From CAILZL01 sp963748005 (GTDB taxonomy: Bacteria; Pseudomonadota; Gammaproteobacteria; Steroidobacterales; Steroidobacteraceae), in the NCBI GenBank assembly GCA_963748005.1, contig CAVVHH010000002.1, forward strand, positions 620,001 through 684,000: a stretch of DNA of 64,000 nucleotides, in the 5' to 3' direction. Position 1 is the first letter of the stretch; the number at the start of each line of letters is the position of its first letter. Below, one piece after another: positions 42,095 through 50,749 of this stretch. Under the pieces are notes generated by a model. The model was not told the DNA's origin and did not search any database. It worked only from the letters and a program-made list of their open reading frames with translations. The position numbers and the translations under genes are program-made.

Positions 42095-42510
42095 GCGTGC
42101 TCCCTATTATTATTGAGTGGTTAAGACCCCCAAAGAGTAAATGCTTGGCGCGACAAACGCCAGATCAGCTGAGAACAGAGGGCGCGGAGACGCTAACGCC
42201 CGCCCCACCTGCTAGGGTCGTGGAATGTTACGAGCTGTCACATTCGCCATTCTCTCCGGTTGCGTTTCCTGTACCGCAGAGCAACCTCCCAGCCTCATGA
42301 CTATCGCCGCCTACGGAAACCGAGTGAGCTGAATTCCTTCGCGTGTGCGGCATCGGCCTTGCCCGATACCATTTCCGGGGCCGGTCACAATCGCCTATCT
42401 CCTAAGCAACCGATGGTCCGAAGAATGCCGGCAGGTCACCCCCGATCCCCGGCCCGGTGATGCTGCAGGCACGGTTCGTGCGACCGCGCAGGATAACGAG
42501 CAATTCGCTG
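42095..42510. other. Spacer between YbjQ and S9 peptidase genes with a short lipoprotein-like frame
   Basis: The 416-base spacer contains one notable plus-strand frame from ATG at 42226 (MLRAVTFAILSGCVSCTAEQ ... GNRVS, about 36 residues). It has a lipoprotein-like leader and ends in a stop; the next frame continues with an open stretch of 50 residues. It could be a small lipoprotein or the start of a decayed gene. Nothing else was recognised. Confidence 0.35.
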
Positions 42511-44451
42511 CTATTCGGACGGATTGTTATCGAGTAGAAATCTCACCGTCGCTTGCAGCATCTGCAAACGCGTCTCGCCGCGCGATAGCCAGTGGTCCTC
42601 TTTCTTCAGCTCGACCATTTCGACTGGTTTATCAAGACGCTTTAGCGCGTCCAGCATCAGCGTACTCTGCTCAAACGGCACAATGGTGTCATCACGACCG
42701 TGAATCAGCATGATCGGAATGGTGATGTTCGCCGCCTGTTGTAAAGGTGAGCGTTCCTTCACCACCGGATCCTTTGGAGTTGCAGCGCCCAGGTATCGAT
42801 CCAGATATCGTATGCTCAGGCTGTCACTACTGCCAGACATCACACTGATCCAGGACAGGAATGTACTCAAGTCCGAGACGCCGGCGACGGACACTGCGCA
42901 ACGATATATGCCGGTATCCATGCTGGCACCGGCTAGCGCCGCATACCCTCCATAGCTGGCACCCACGATGCAGACGCGCTGCGGATCAACCAGCCCCTGC
43001 TTCACCAGCGCCCTTACGCCATCGGACAAATCGGTTTGCATCTTGCGCCCCCATTCGCCGAATCCCGCCGACATGAATTGCCAGCCAAGGTCCGAGCCAC
43101 GATAGTTGCCTTGCAGCACGGCATAGCCGCGTGAGGCAAAAGCCTGCGCCATCCAGTCGAAATCCCCCGTATCCCGTGCTGCAGGACCGCCGTGTGGCAA
43201 CACGATCAGTGGCAAGTTCTTTTCACCACGACCCGGTGGCAAGGTAACAAAGGCCGGAATCTCCATGCCATCGGCTGCCGGGTAGCGTATCGAACGCACC
43301 TGTGCGTATTGGTTCAAGCCATCGTAGACCTTTCCGAGTTGATCCGCCTCGAACGTGTCGGTATCAAATTTCACATAGATATAGCCATGGCGGGGGCCAT
43401 CAACCCGTAGAATCAATTTTTTGAACCCGTCGGAAGCGGACACCAGATCGACGCGTTCGTCCGGAAACGCGTGCTCGATTACCTTCCAGGTTTCGTGCAA
43501 ATGGTTGTCGAAAAACTCAAGATCGTGAGCCGCATTCTTCAATCTGCCGCCAATAACGCGACCGGTATGGCGCTCAGTGATCAGGTCTTCAAAACCCCTG
43601 GTTTCGGCAAGCGCCATGGTCGTTGCGCCGTCTTTCAACGCCACTGATTTCCACACAGGAGTGTTGTTCTCGATTGTTTCCAGCCACAAAGCACTTCCAT
43701 CCGGCGCAAAACCCGACAAGGTCGGGTACTCAATTTCCGCCTCACCCGACGCCACCGTGGTCATGCGATCATCGATACGCATATTCAATGCCCAGCGACG
43801 ACTGCGTTGGTTGTAAACCTCGGTTGCAACTACATCACCATTCTTGTCGACGGCCCAGCGAGTAAAAGGTTGATCGCCACGGGCGACAACCACGGCCCGC
43901 CCCTGTCCACGTGTGAAACTGTAGCGAAATAGCGTCGGACGGATCTGCCTGTCGTGCAAGGCATAGCCCACTATGAATACCGCCGGGACACCGTTAACGT
44001 TGCGCACCATTGGCAAACCGCCGATGACGTTTAGCGCTACTTGGGTTGGGTCACCACGCATCGCATCTACTGCCTTGCCGCTCACCACATCAAACGACTG
44101 CAGTAGAAAAAACTCCGCCTTCGAGCCCAACAACTCCATGGGCGCATTGGCTGACGATGTGATGATCAACAAATGATCATTGTCACCCCACATCAACCCA
44201 CGCAACTTGCTAGTCCCCACGCGCAGTGCGTGCAGCGCTTTATGATCAGCAAGCGAGGTGACATAGACGATGCGATCTTCGTCCTTGGTTCGAACGTAGG
44301 CGATACGCGAGCCATCGGGCGACAAGGCAACATCTTCAAGAGATGGCAGGCGCCCGTACACTTCCAGAGGCGTTTCCGCCACAGTCACTGACATTGCGAC
44401 GACCGACAACAGACTGCCAAGAACCCAGCTCATCAGAAAATTTCTGCGCAT
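42511..44451 (-). CDS. S9-family (prolyl oligopeptidase-like) peptidase, secreted
   Basis: The 646-residue protein has a signal peptide (MRRNFLMSWVLGSLLSVVAMSVTVAE), a seven-bladed-propeller-type region (PSLEDVALSPDGSRIAYVRTKDEDRIVYV onward), and a C-terminal alpha/beta hydrolase with the catalytic Ser in CIVGASYGGYAALAGA, the Asp in IMLIHGRDDTIVPFEQS and the His in ELKKEDHWLSRGET. It belongs to the dipeptidyl/acylaminoacyl peptidase group and probably cleaves short peptides in the periplasm. The start at 44451 follows GGGAGAAGATC; the frame extends upstream without family match. It is monocistronic. Confidence 0.93.
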   Translation of the reverse strand: MRRNFLMSWVLGSLLSVVAMSVTVAETPLEVYGRLPSLEDVALSPDGSRIAYVRTKDEDRIVYVTSLADHKALHALRVGTSKLRGLMWGDNDHLLIITSSANAPMELLGSKAEFFLLQSFDVVSGKAVDAMRGDPTQVALNVIGGLPMVRNVNGVPAVFIVGYALHDRQIRPTLFRYSFTRGQGRAVVVARGDQPFTRWAVDKNGDVVATEVYNQRSRRWALNMRIDDRMTTVASGEAEIEYPTLSGFAPDGSALWLETIENNTPVWKSVALKDGATTMALAETRGFEDLITERHTGRVIGGRLKNAAHDLEFFDNHLHETWKVIEHAFPDERVDLVSASDGFKKLILRVDGPRHGYIYVKFDTDTFEADQLGKVYDGLNQYAQVRSIRYPAADGMEIPAFVTLPPGRGEKNLPLIVLPHGGPAARDTGDFDWMAQAFASRGYAVLQGNYRGSDLGWQFMSAGFGEWGRKMQTDLSDGVRALVKQGLVDPQRVCIVGASYGGYAALAGASMDTGIYRCAVSVAGVSDLSTFLSWISVMSGSSDSLSIRYLDRYLGAATPKDPVVKERSPLQQAANITIPIMLIHGRDDTIVPFEQSTLMLDALKRLDKPVEMVELKKEDHWLSRGETRLQMLQATVRFLLDNNPSE

Positions 44452-44607
44452 GATCTTCTCCCTGAACTCTTCTGTTTCGCGCATTCGTCGATGTTGATCC
44501 TCACCCGGGACCATTTATTTCAAAGATTTGCTATTTCCAAGGTAGGGTCGAGAACGATTGTATCCCTATGGCAGATTCGATTGCAGTATCGGCAATCGTA
44601 AAATGCT

Positions 44608-44647
44608 CAGTGCGACGTCCAGACCAACCGGTCCAGACGTCGCACTG
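44608..44647 (-). terminator. Terminator of the YVTN-propeller gene
   Basis: A 12-bp stem, CAGTGCGACGTC with GACGTCGCACTG, encloses an inner GACC...GGTC stem. It lies just past the stop of the minus-strand gene at 44665. On that strand the next bases are AGCATTTTACG, a short T tract. Confidence 0.65.
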
Positions 44648-44664
44648 CAATGTCGACCCTGCAA

Positions 44665-45711
44665 TCAGTGACTGATGGCGAAGAAGTACGCGCCGATCAC
44701 CGGCCCGCGCACCGGGCGGCCCGGCGGTGGCGGTGGTGCGCCTGGTTCTGGCGCGGGGGCCGGACCGTATTCAGGCGTGAACAGGTACGCCACGTGTTTT
44801 GTGGGATCTACCGCGATGGTCTTGGTGCCGGGCATCGTGACCACCGTAGCCCTCACCGTGTACTGATCCGGCGAGTCCTGATGTACCACCGTGACGTTGC
44901 CATCCCGGCCAGCGGGGATGTACATCAACTTCTCTATTGGGTCCCAGCCCATTGCATCGACGCCATCGCCATTTGCAATCGTCGCCACCACCTTGTCAGT
45001 AGCGGGATCAACCACCACGGAGGTCTTGCTGCAACCCGAGAAAATGCGGTTGGTATTGCGGTCGTAGGCGATTCCCGTCGGCGCTTCACAGGGCGCGATG
45101 GGCCAGGAGGCGAGCACCTGCATCGTCTTGACGTCGATCACCTGGATGGTGTTCTTGCGTTCGTTGTTGACGAAGATCCTGCCCTTGCCATCACTGGCCG
45201 CACCTTCCGGTGCATCGTCCTCAAGCTCTACCTGACCGACAACTGCACCGACATTGGGATCGATTGCGGTGGCGGTGCCGGGCTTGCTGTGATTGGTGAG
45301 AATGATCCGGTCGGAGAAGTCGTCGTACATGATGCCGTCCAGACCGCCGACCGGGACTTCGATCTTCTTGATCGCGGCGAGGGTTTTAAGATCGAACATC
45401 GTGACTGTCGAATCGCCGGCATTGGTGGTAAAGCCGTGATTCCACCTGGGGACCAACGCGATACCATGCATGCGTGGTGTATCCGGAATGTCGCCGATCA
45501 CCTTTCCGGTCGGGCCATCGATCACCATGACGTGGGTGGCGCGGGATACAAAGACGCGACCCGTGCCGGGCTCGGCCGTAATGTAATCCGTACCGCCATC
45601 ACCGCCGATACTGTACTTGGCAACCTTGAAGGTTTGCGCGTGCCCCACGTTTACTGCGAACAGGGCGGTCACGAACAGGAAGGCGGGGGCGGTCAGCAAG
45701 CGTTGCGTCAT
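44665..45711 (-). CDS. YncE-like YVTN beta-propeller protein, secreted
   Basis: The 348-residue protein has a Sec signal peptide (APAFLFVTALFAVNVGHA) and repeated beta-propeller blades (HVMVIDGPTGKVIGDIPDTPRMHGIAL, TVTMFDLKTLAAIKKIEVPVGGLDGIMYDD, NTIQVIDVKTMQVLASWPIAPCEAPTGIAYD, TSVVVDPATDKVVATIANGDGVDAMGWDP). It ends in a Pro-rich segment (PAPAPEPGAPPPPPGRP) and GPVIGAYFFAISH. YncE relatives bind nucleic acid or act in metal or cell-surface functions; no enzyme motif is visible. It is monocistronic, with a hairpin terminator after the stop. Confidence 0.85.
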   Translation of the reverse strand: MTQRLLTAPAFLFVTALFAVNVGHAQTFKVAKYSIGGDGGTDYITAEPGTGRVFVSRATHVMVIDGPTGKVIGDIPDTPRMHGIALVPRWNHGFTTNAGDSTVTMFDLKTLAAIKKIEVPVGGLDGIMYDDFSDRIILTNHSKPGTATAIDPNVGAVVGQVELEDDAPEGAASDGKGRIFVNNERKNTIQVIDVKTMQVLASWPIAPCEAPTGIAYDRNTNRIFSGCSKTSVVVDPATDKVVATIANGDGVDAMGWDPIEKLMYIPAGRDGNVTVVHQDSPDQYTVRATVVTMPGTKTIAVDPTKHVAYLFTPEYGPAPAPEPGAPPPPPGRPVRGPVIGAYFFAISH

Positions 45712-45875
45712 AAGTCCTCCGTTATGAATCGGGGTCCCGGATCACGAGCGCGGGCAGCTTACTCTGTATATGGGAGCGTATCGGCAAGCTTGTAATTATT
45801 TAATGTAAGGCGCGCACCATGTCGGCCGTTTGCATTGCGGCGCCACACCAATATCGCGATCCATGCGGCGCTTGA

Positions 45876-46736
45876 TCATGGCTCTGGGGAATAGAGCCCA
45901 GTCATGAAGGCGGTGACAATCAACACCCCGCAAAGCAGCACAATCTCCAGCACAACATTGCGGCGGAATGATTGCATCGCACCGCCCTGGCCTGCTGCTA
46001 TCGACGGTAGCAATCGCCACTTGTTGAACGCCGCCAGTCCCAGCAGCACTGCAAAGCCGGCGATTTTGGCCAGCAACAACAACCCATAGGGTGCAAGCAG
46101 CGCACTGACATCCGGTAACAGCACAAAGGCCATCACCACTCCAGCCACTGCAATGCCCGGCACCAGCCAGGTTGCAATGGCGGAGAACTTTTCAATCACG
46201 GCCACAGCTACCGGGTTTGGTTCACGTGAACTCATCTGCAACAGCGGCCAGAGGCTGCCGAACCAGAACGCCACCACCCACAGATGCACCACCAACAGGG
46301 GTGCCAACAGCCAGCGTTGCGGACTGGCGGCGGTGTGGCCGGTGATCACAAATGACATCACCACCATGCAAGCTGCGGTGACTGCTGCAAGCACTGCACC
46401 GGTTCCCGAACGCGCTACTGAGAACGCGATCAACAACAAGCCCAGCACCCGGATTTCGTTGGCCACACCGACATTCGAGCTGAAAGACAGGGCTTGCATG
46501 GACCAGTTACCGAGACCCGCGTATTCACCGGTCATGCGTGCTGCACCCAGCAACTGATACAAAGCAATCGATGCCACGGCCAGCCAAGCGCTGTTACGTG
46601 CACTGTTTCTGATGCTGGCAGTGGATGAGCCCAACAGATCAGCAAACATGGCTACGAACAGCACGTTGCCCACTGCCTGAAACAAGGCAATGAAGCCCAG
46701 TGCACGAATGACCACGGAAAAAAGATCAACTGACAT
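45876..46736 (-). CDS. copD: CopD-family copper resistance membrane protein
   Basis: The 286-residue protein has eight hydrophobic helices and the CopD domain pattern (FVITGHTAASPQRWLLAPLLVVHLWVVAFWFGSLWPLL, FSAIATWLVPGIAVAGVVMAFVLLP, LLLAKIAGFAVLLGLAAFNKWRLLPSI, FRRNVVLEIVLLCGVLIVTAFMTG). CopD works with CopC in moving copper across the inner membrane. It is the last gene of the copper cluster, 67 bases after copC in the same direction. Conserved His residues in helices 4 and 5 fit metal binding. Confidence 0.92.
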   Translation of the reverse strand: MSVDLFSVVIRALGFIALFQAVGNVLFVAMFADLLGSSTASIRNSARNSAWLAVASIALYQLLGAARMTGEYAGLGNWSMQALSFSSNVGVANEIRVLGLLLIAFSVARSGTGAVLAAVTAACMVVMSFVITGHTAASPQRWLLAPLLVVHLWVVAFWFGSLWPLLQMSSREPNPVAVAVIEKFSAIATWLVPGIAVAGVVMAFVLLPDVSALLAPYGLLLLAKIAGFAVLLGLAAFNKWRLLPSIAAGQGGAMQSFRRNVVLEIVLLCGVLIVTAFMTGLYSPEP

Positions 46737-46803
46737 GACAATCCTGCGTGTACAGCCAGCACCCCACCCTCCCCTGCATGCGGGAGGCTTGGGATGAAGT
46801 TAA

Positions 46804-47166
46804 TTACTGTGGCTTCGCAGCCGGCGCCACTTTGAACAGCACCTTGCCGGACATGACGTGACCATCATCACCGGCCGCACGCCACTTGATGATGTAACTG
46901 CCTGCGTCTACTGCCGGCATCGGTACACTGACTTGCTTGGCGGCTGCCTTGGGCAGCGGACCGAGATCCTGCGCCTGGGCATCGCCTTTCTGCAGGGTGA
47001 GTGCCGTCAGCAATACTGCTTCATTGAATTCCAGCATTACGTTCTTGGGCGGTTGCACAATGCTGCTGTTGTTGGCCGGTTCCGACTTCTGCACATGGGC
47101 ATGACCAAAGGCGACACCCGTAAGCGCAAGTGATGCCAGCGCAATCACGGACAATAATTTTTTCAT
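46804..47166 (-). CDS. copC: CopC periplasmic copper-binding protein
   Basis: The 120-residue protein has a signal peptide (MKKLLSVIALASLALTGVAFG) and the CopC domain: HAHVQKSEPANNSSIVQPPKNVMLEFNEAVL at the start, with the N-terminal HAH copper site, and IIKWRAAGDDGHVMSGKVLFKV at the end with the conserved Asp and His of the Cu(II) site. It binds and delivers periplasmic copper. The start at 47166 is at the signal peptide; a frame extends 12 codons upstream. copD follows downstream and the copA-like oxidase gene lies upstream. Confidence 0.95.
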   Translation of the reverse strand: MKKLLSVIALASLALTGVAFGHAHVQKSEPANNSSIVQPPKNVMLEFNEAVLLTALTLQKGDAQAQDLGPLPKAAAKQVSVPMPAVDAGSYIIKWRAAGDDGHVMSGKVLFKVAPAAKPQ

Positions 47167-47232
47167 CACAATCTCCAGTTCAAGTTTCTGAAAGTGAATC
47201 AACGATAACTCTGCAAATCACAACTCGTATTG

Positions 47233-48567
47233 TTATGACGATCCGGCCGCATAAGGATTACGTCGCACCGGCGCGCCGTAGTCCGGGTCCTCGCTGACCA
47301 TGCTTGCGACGGTTCCTCTGGGAGCGTCGTACCAGCCTGGATCGCGGTAGTCATTGGCAGCCAGTTGCTCGCGCACCTTCATCACCGTAAACATGCCGCC
47401 CATTTCCAGGTTTCCATGCGGTCCCTTGCCCATCATCATGGGCAGTGTATTGTCTGGCCCCTGCATGTGGCCCATCGCCGCATGATCGGCATGTTCGGCC
47501 ATGCCATTGGTGCCCATGACCATGTAACCGGGTAACAGCTTTTTGATGGCATCTTCACTTTGCGCGATGTCCGCACCCAGCACGTTCGGTACGCCGTGAC
47601 CCATGGCATTCATGGTGTGATGCGACATGTGGCAGTGCAGCGCCCAATCGCCGCGCGTCGCGACAAACTCCAGATCGCGCACCTGACCCACTCCAATAAT
47701 CTCTGTGATTTCCTTGCGCCATTGCGAGCGCGGCCAGCGCCCACCGTCTGAACCAGTGACCACGTAGACATGACCATGCAGGTGCATGGGGTGATTCCAC
47801 ATCGACAGATTGCCGATACGCAGACGCACTCGATCACCCTCTCTCGCCACCAAGGAATCGATGGCCGGAAACACCTTGCTGTTGAAGGTCCACAGATCGA
47901 ACTCCTGCATGATCGACGGATCGGGCCGATACGTCCCCGGATGCAATGCCCAGTTGTGCAGCAGGAAGGCATAGTCACGATCAACCGGCACGGCGTCACC
48001 ATCTCGCGGATGAATGACGAACATGCCCATCATGCCCACCGCAAGCTGCACCATCTCGTCAGCATGCGGGTGATACATGTACGTGCCATGCTGTTTCAAA
48101 GTGAATTCGTACGCATAGGTTTCACCCGGCCCAATCATCGGCTGCGACAGGCCGCCCACACCATCCATGCCCGACGGCAGCAAAATGCCATGCCAGTGAA
48201 TGGTGGTGTGTTCGTTGAGGCGATTGGTGACCAGGATGCGCACGCGGTCGCCCTCCACAGCTTCGATTGTGGGACCCGGCGTGGTGCCGTTGTAGCCCCA
48301 GCATTTCGCGCGGCAACCCGGTGCGAATTCGTGATCGATTTCTTCTGCGACCAGATGAAATTCCTTCACACCGTTTTTCATTCTGTATGGCAGCGTCCAG
48401 CCATTCAGGGTTCGCACCGGCTTGTAGTTGCCGGGAGAACGGCTTACAGGCACCGGCTCATCTGCCGGCTGTGCGGCGGCGTTCGCGCTGACTGCATTGC
48501 CCATCGCTGCACTTCCAAGAGCCGCGCTGCCCGAGGCCAGCAACATATGACGTCGTGACAATTTCAT
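47233..48567 (-). CDS. copA: CopA-like multicopper oxidase, Tat-exported
   Basis: The 444-residue protein has a twin-arginine leader (KLSRRHMLLASGSAALGSAAMG) and a three-domain-type laccase fold with all copper motifs: TTIHWHGILLPSGMDGVGG, GTYMYHPHADE, MWNHPMHLHGHVY and ALHCHMSHHTMNAMGHG. A Met/His-rich stretch (MGTNGMAEHADHAAMGHMQG, LPMMMGKGPHGNLEMGGM) follows the last motif and may bind extra copper. It probably oxidises Cu(I) to less toxic Cu(II) in the periplasm. It is shorter than Pseudomonas CopA. It overlaps the upstream TolC-like gene by four bases. Confidence 0.93.
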   Translation of the reverse strand: MKLSRRHMLLASGSAALGSAAMGNAVSANAAAQPADEPVPVSRSPGNYKPVRTLNGWTLPYRMKNGVKEFHLVAEEIDHEFAPGCRAKCWGYNGTTPGPTIEAVEGDRVRILVTNRLNEHTTIHWHGILLPSGMDGVGGLSQPMIGPGETYAYEFTLKQHGTYMYHPHADEMVQLAVGMMGMFVIHPRDGDAVPVDRDYAFLLHNWALHPGTYRPDPSIMQEFDLWTFNSKVFPAIDSLVAREGDRVRLRIGNLSMWNHPMHLHGHVYVVTGSDGGRWPRSQWRKEITEIIGVGQVRDLEFVATRGDWALHCHMSHHTMNAMGHGVPNVLGADIAQSEDAIKKLLPGYMVMGTNGMAEHADHAAMGHMQGPDNTLPMMMGKGPHGNLEMGGMFTVMKVREQLAANDYRDPGWYDAPRGTVASMVSEDPDYGAPVRRNPYAAGSS

Positions 48568-50063
48568 GGTGTTTCTCCCGTACCCGGTTTCAGGGTGGAC
48601 ATGTCATGGCCGCTGTGATCCATGTCCTCCGTTTGTCGTGGCGCTGCACCGGCGCCATCGGTGCCAGCAACCTGCGCGTCAACGCCCACGGAAATGCCGG
48701 TACTTTCTGCGTCAATGCCGGCCGGCAGTTTGCCGCCTGCGGCACGACGCAGTTCGGTATATGCAATCCAGTAATCGCGCACCGCTTCGAGGTAAGCCTG
48801 ATAGGTATCCATTTCCTGCTGCTTGACCGACAGCAGTTCGAAGGTGCCAATGAACATGAAAGTCTGCTGTTGCTGACTCAGGTTCACTACTTGCTCACGC
48901 AGTGGCACCAGCTTCTGCCGATACTCTTCAACATTGGCTTGCGCGGCCTGCAGCGCCTCATGACGCACCATCAGATCGTTGCCGATCTCGGTTTCCAGTC
49001 CGGCCAGCCTGGCTTTGGCAGTTTCAAGGCTGGCATCGGCGCGCGCCAGATTGCCGCCGCCCTGATTGAACAGTGGTATTTCCAGCTCGGCGCCCAGGCC
49101 CGTGAAAGTCTCGCCATTTTCGGTCTCTCGTTCGGCGAGAACTCGCCCGCCACCCAGCCAGCGCCAGCGCCGCGTGTGCGTGAGATTGGCATCCTGCATG
49201 CTGACCTGTTCGCGCAGCGCCAGCAGGTCCAGTCGTTGTGTCAACGCCCATTCCTGCAAGGCCTTCACCTCGCCCTTCACCGTCACGGGCAGTGGCAGCG
49301 TTACGACAAACTGCGCAGCGCCATCAGCATCCTTCATCGCCACCCCCAGCATGCTCATCAGGTTGCTCTGTGCGGCTCTGGCGGCAATGGCGGCGGTGCG
49401 TTGTTCGATCCTGGCCGCGCTGGCCATGGCCTGTTCGCGGCTCAGCTGCAAGGCGTTGATATTGCCGGCATCAAACAACTGCTGCGCGTATTGCGCCGAT
49501 GCACTGGTCAATGCCGTGACTCGTTCGCGCATCTGCGCCACCAGTGCAGCACTGACATAGTCGTAGTAGGCGCCGCGCACATCGGCTTCCAGCTGCAGAA
49601 TCTCGCTGGCAGTCCTCTGCTGAGCCTGCAATAGCTGGCTGCGGCCAACACGGGTGCGATAGCCGATAAACAGCAGCTCGGTAAAACTTTGCGACAGGCT
49701 CCAGGTAGTTCTGTTGACCTCACTGCCGCCTGTCGAGGCCATGTAGCCCACCGAAGGATTCGACATGCGACTGGCGTCGTAGATATCGGCATGCGCAAAA
49801 CCCAGCTGCGCGTACAGTGCCCGCATGCGCGGACTTTGCAGCAAGGCGACGCGCACGGCAGCTTCGGCATCCATCGGCGCAGCAAGAATCCTTGCCACTT
49901 CACTCTGCGCATCGCCACCGGCCACCGCTGTGCCGGCAGCGACATCCGAGCGTGTATTTACAAGCGCCGTCGTGGCAGCGCCACGATCATCAGGAATGGT
50001 GGCGCAGCCGGCAAGCACCATGCCCACCGACAAAGCACCTGCAACAGGTGTCCATCGTTTCAT
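48564..50063 (-). CDS. TolC-family outer-membrane efflux protein
   Basis: The 499-residue lipoprotein (signal peptide ending LAGCAT) has two outer-membrane-efflux repeats: EAAVRVALLQSPRMRALYAQLGFAHADIYDASRMSNPSVGYMA and LTQRLDLLALREQVSMQDANLTHTRRWRWLGG. Long coiled-coil segments follow (LVPLREQVVNLSQQQQTFMFIGTFELLSVKQQEMDTYQAYLEAVRDYWIAYTELRRA). The C-terminal tail GHDMSTLKPGTGETP includes MDHSGHDM, a likely copper-binding motif. It probably forms the outer-membrane duct of a metal efflux system, though no RND pump is in the window. It overlaps the oxidase gene by four bases. Confidence 0.9.
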   Translation of the reverse strand: MKRWTPVAGALSVGMVLAGCATIPDDRGAATTALVNTRSDVAAGTAVAGGDAQSEVARILAAPMDAEAAVRVALLQSPRMRALYAQLGFAHADIYDASRMSNPSVGYMASTGGSEVNRTTWSLSQSFTELLFIGYRTRVGRSQLLQAQQRTASEILQLEADVRGAYYDYVSAALVAQMRERVTALTSASAQYAQQLFDAGNINALQLSREQAMASAARIEQRTAAIAARAAQSNLMSMLGVAMKDADGAAQFVVTLPLPVTVKGEVKALQEWALTQRLDLLALREQVSMQDANLTHTRRWRWLGGGRVLAERETENGETFTGLGAELEIPLFNQGGGNLARADASLETAKARLAGLETEIGNDLMVRHEALQAAQANVEEYRQKLVPLREQVVNLSQQQQTFMFIGTFELLSVKQQEMDTYQAYLEAVRDYWIAYTELRRAAGGKLPAGIDAESTGISVGVDAQVAGTDGAGAAPRQTEDMDHSGHDMSTLKPGTGETP

Positions 50064-50157
50064 TTAGCCTCCCAACCGCAGCGCATCGCCACGGTCATGA
50101 CTCAAGTCAACTCAGCACTCGCACGGAACGGTGCTGAACTCTGCAGGGCAGGATGAC

Positions 50158-50598
50158 TTAAATGGGAGGTCGGAACAGACCGGTGATTCCGGCATGTAAC
50201 ACGGGAGCGACCACAATCTGCGCCGGCTGCGCATCAGGCAATGCCGTGGGCACATAAGGAAGAGACAGGGACAAGGCCAGTGCCTGTATGCAGGGACACT
50301 TGCACAGCAACGACTGGCAACAGTCAGGGGCTGATTTGTCCTGATGCGCACTCATCTCCTCAGCATCCATTGCCAAGTGCACAGACATTGCTTCGGACAT
50401 TTCCATCGTCTCATTCGCAGTCATGGACGCATGTTCAGCGCAGTGTTCTTCAGCGGCTGGAGCCTGGTCGGCAACGATTGCTGCAGCATGTTGTGCGTTC
50501 ATGGTGGCAATGCCATGCGCATGCACGAACTCGCCCGCCCCCAGCTGCCACAGCAACAGAAACGACAACAGGATTCTTGAGGTGATATGCCGACGCAC
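50158..50598 (-). CDS. copL: CopL-like metal-binding regulatory protein
   Basis: The 146-residue protein has an N-terminal signal-like segment (ILLSFLLLWQLGAGEFVHAHG). It is followed by a Met, His and Cys-rich region (MTANETMEMSEAMSVHLAMDAEEMSAHQDKSAPDCCQSLLCKCPCIQA) and ends in LFRPPI. This matches the CopL proteins of Xanthomonas copper clusters, which are needed for copper-induced expression of copAB. It is the first gene of the cluster, before the TolC-like, copA-like, copC and copD genes. The mechanism by which CopL acts is not settled. Confidence 0.8.
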   Translation of the reverse strand: MRRHITSRILLSFLLLWQLGAGEFVHAHGIATMNAQHAAAIVADQAPAAEEHCAEHASMTANETMEMSEAMSVHLAMDAEEMSAHQDKSAPDCCQSLLCKCPCIQALALSLSLPYVPTALPDAQPAQIVVAPVLHAGITGLFRPPI

Positions 50599-50749
50599 GT
50601 TTTCAGACTAGATGGATTGGCTCAATAAGACAAGGCTTCGCAGCGATCTGGATGACATGGCGAGCGTGCCTGATCTCACAAAAAGTGCTTCCGGACGATG
50701 GCAAGCCCACGGGAATTTTCGATATAGGAACAATCACTTGAAATGGCAC

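Noticed and set aside
44650..45795. Long plus-strand frame over the YVTN-propeller gene
   Set aside because: It is the antisense shadow of a well-supported gene with signal peptide and propeller repeats.
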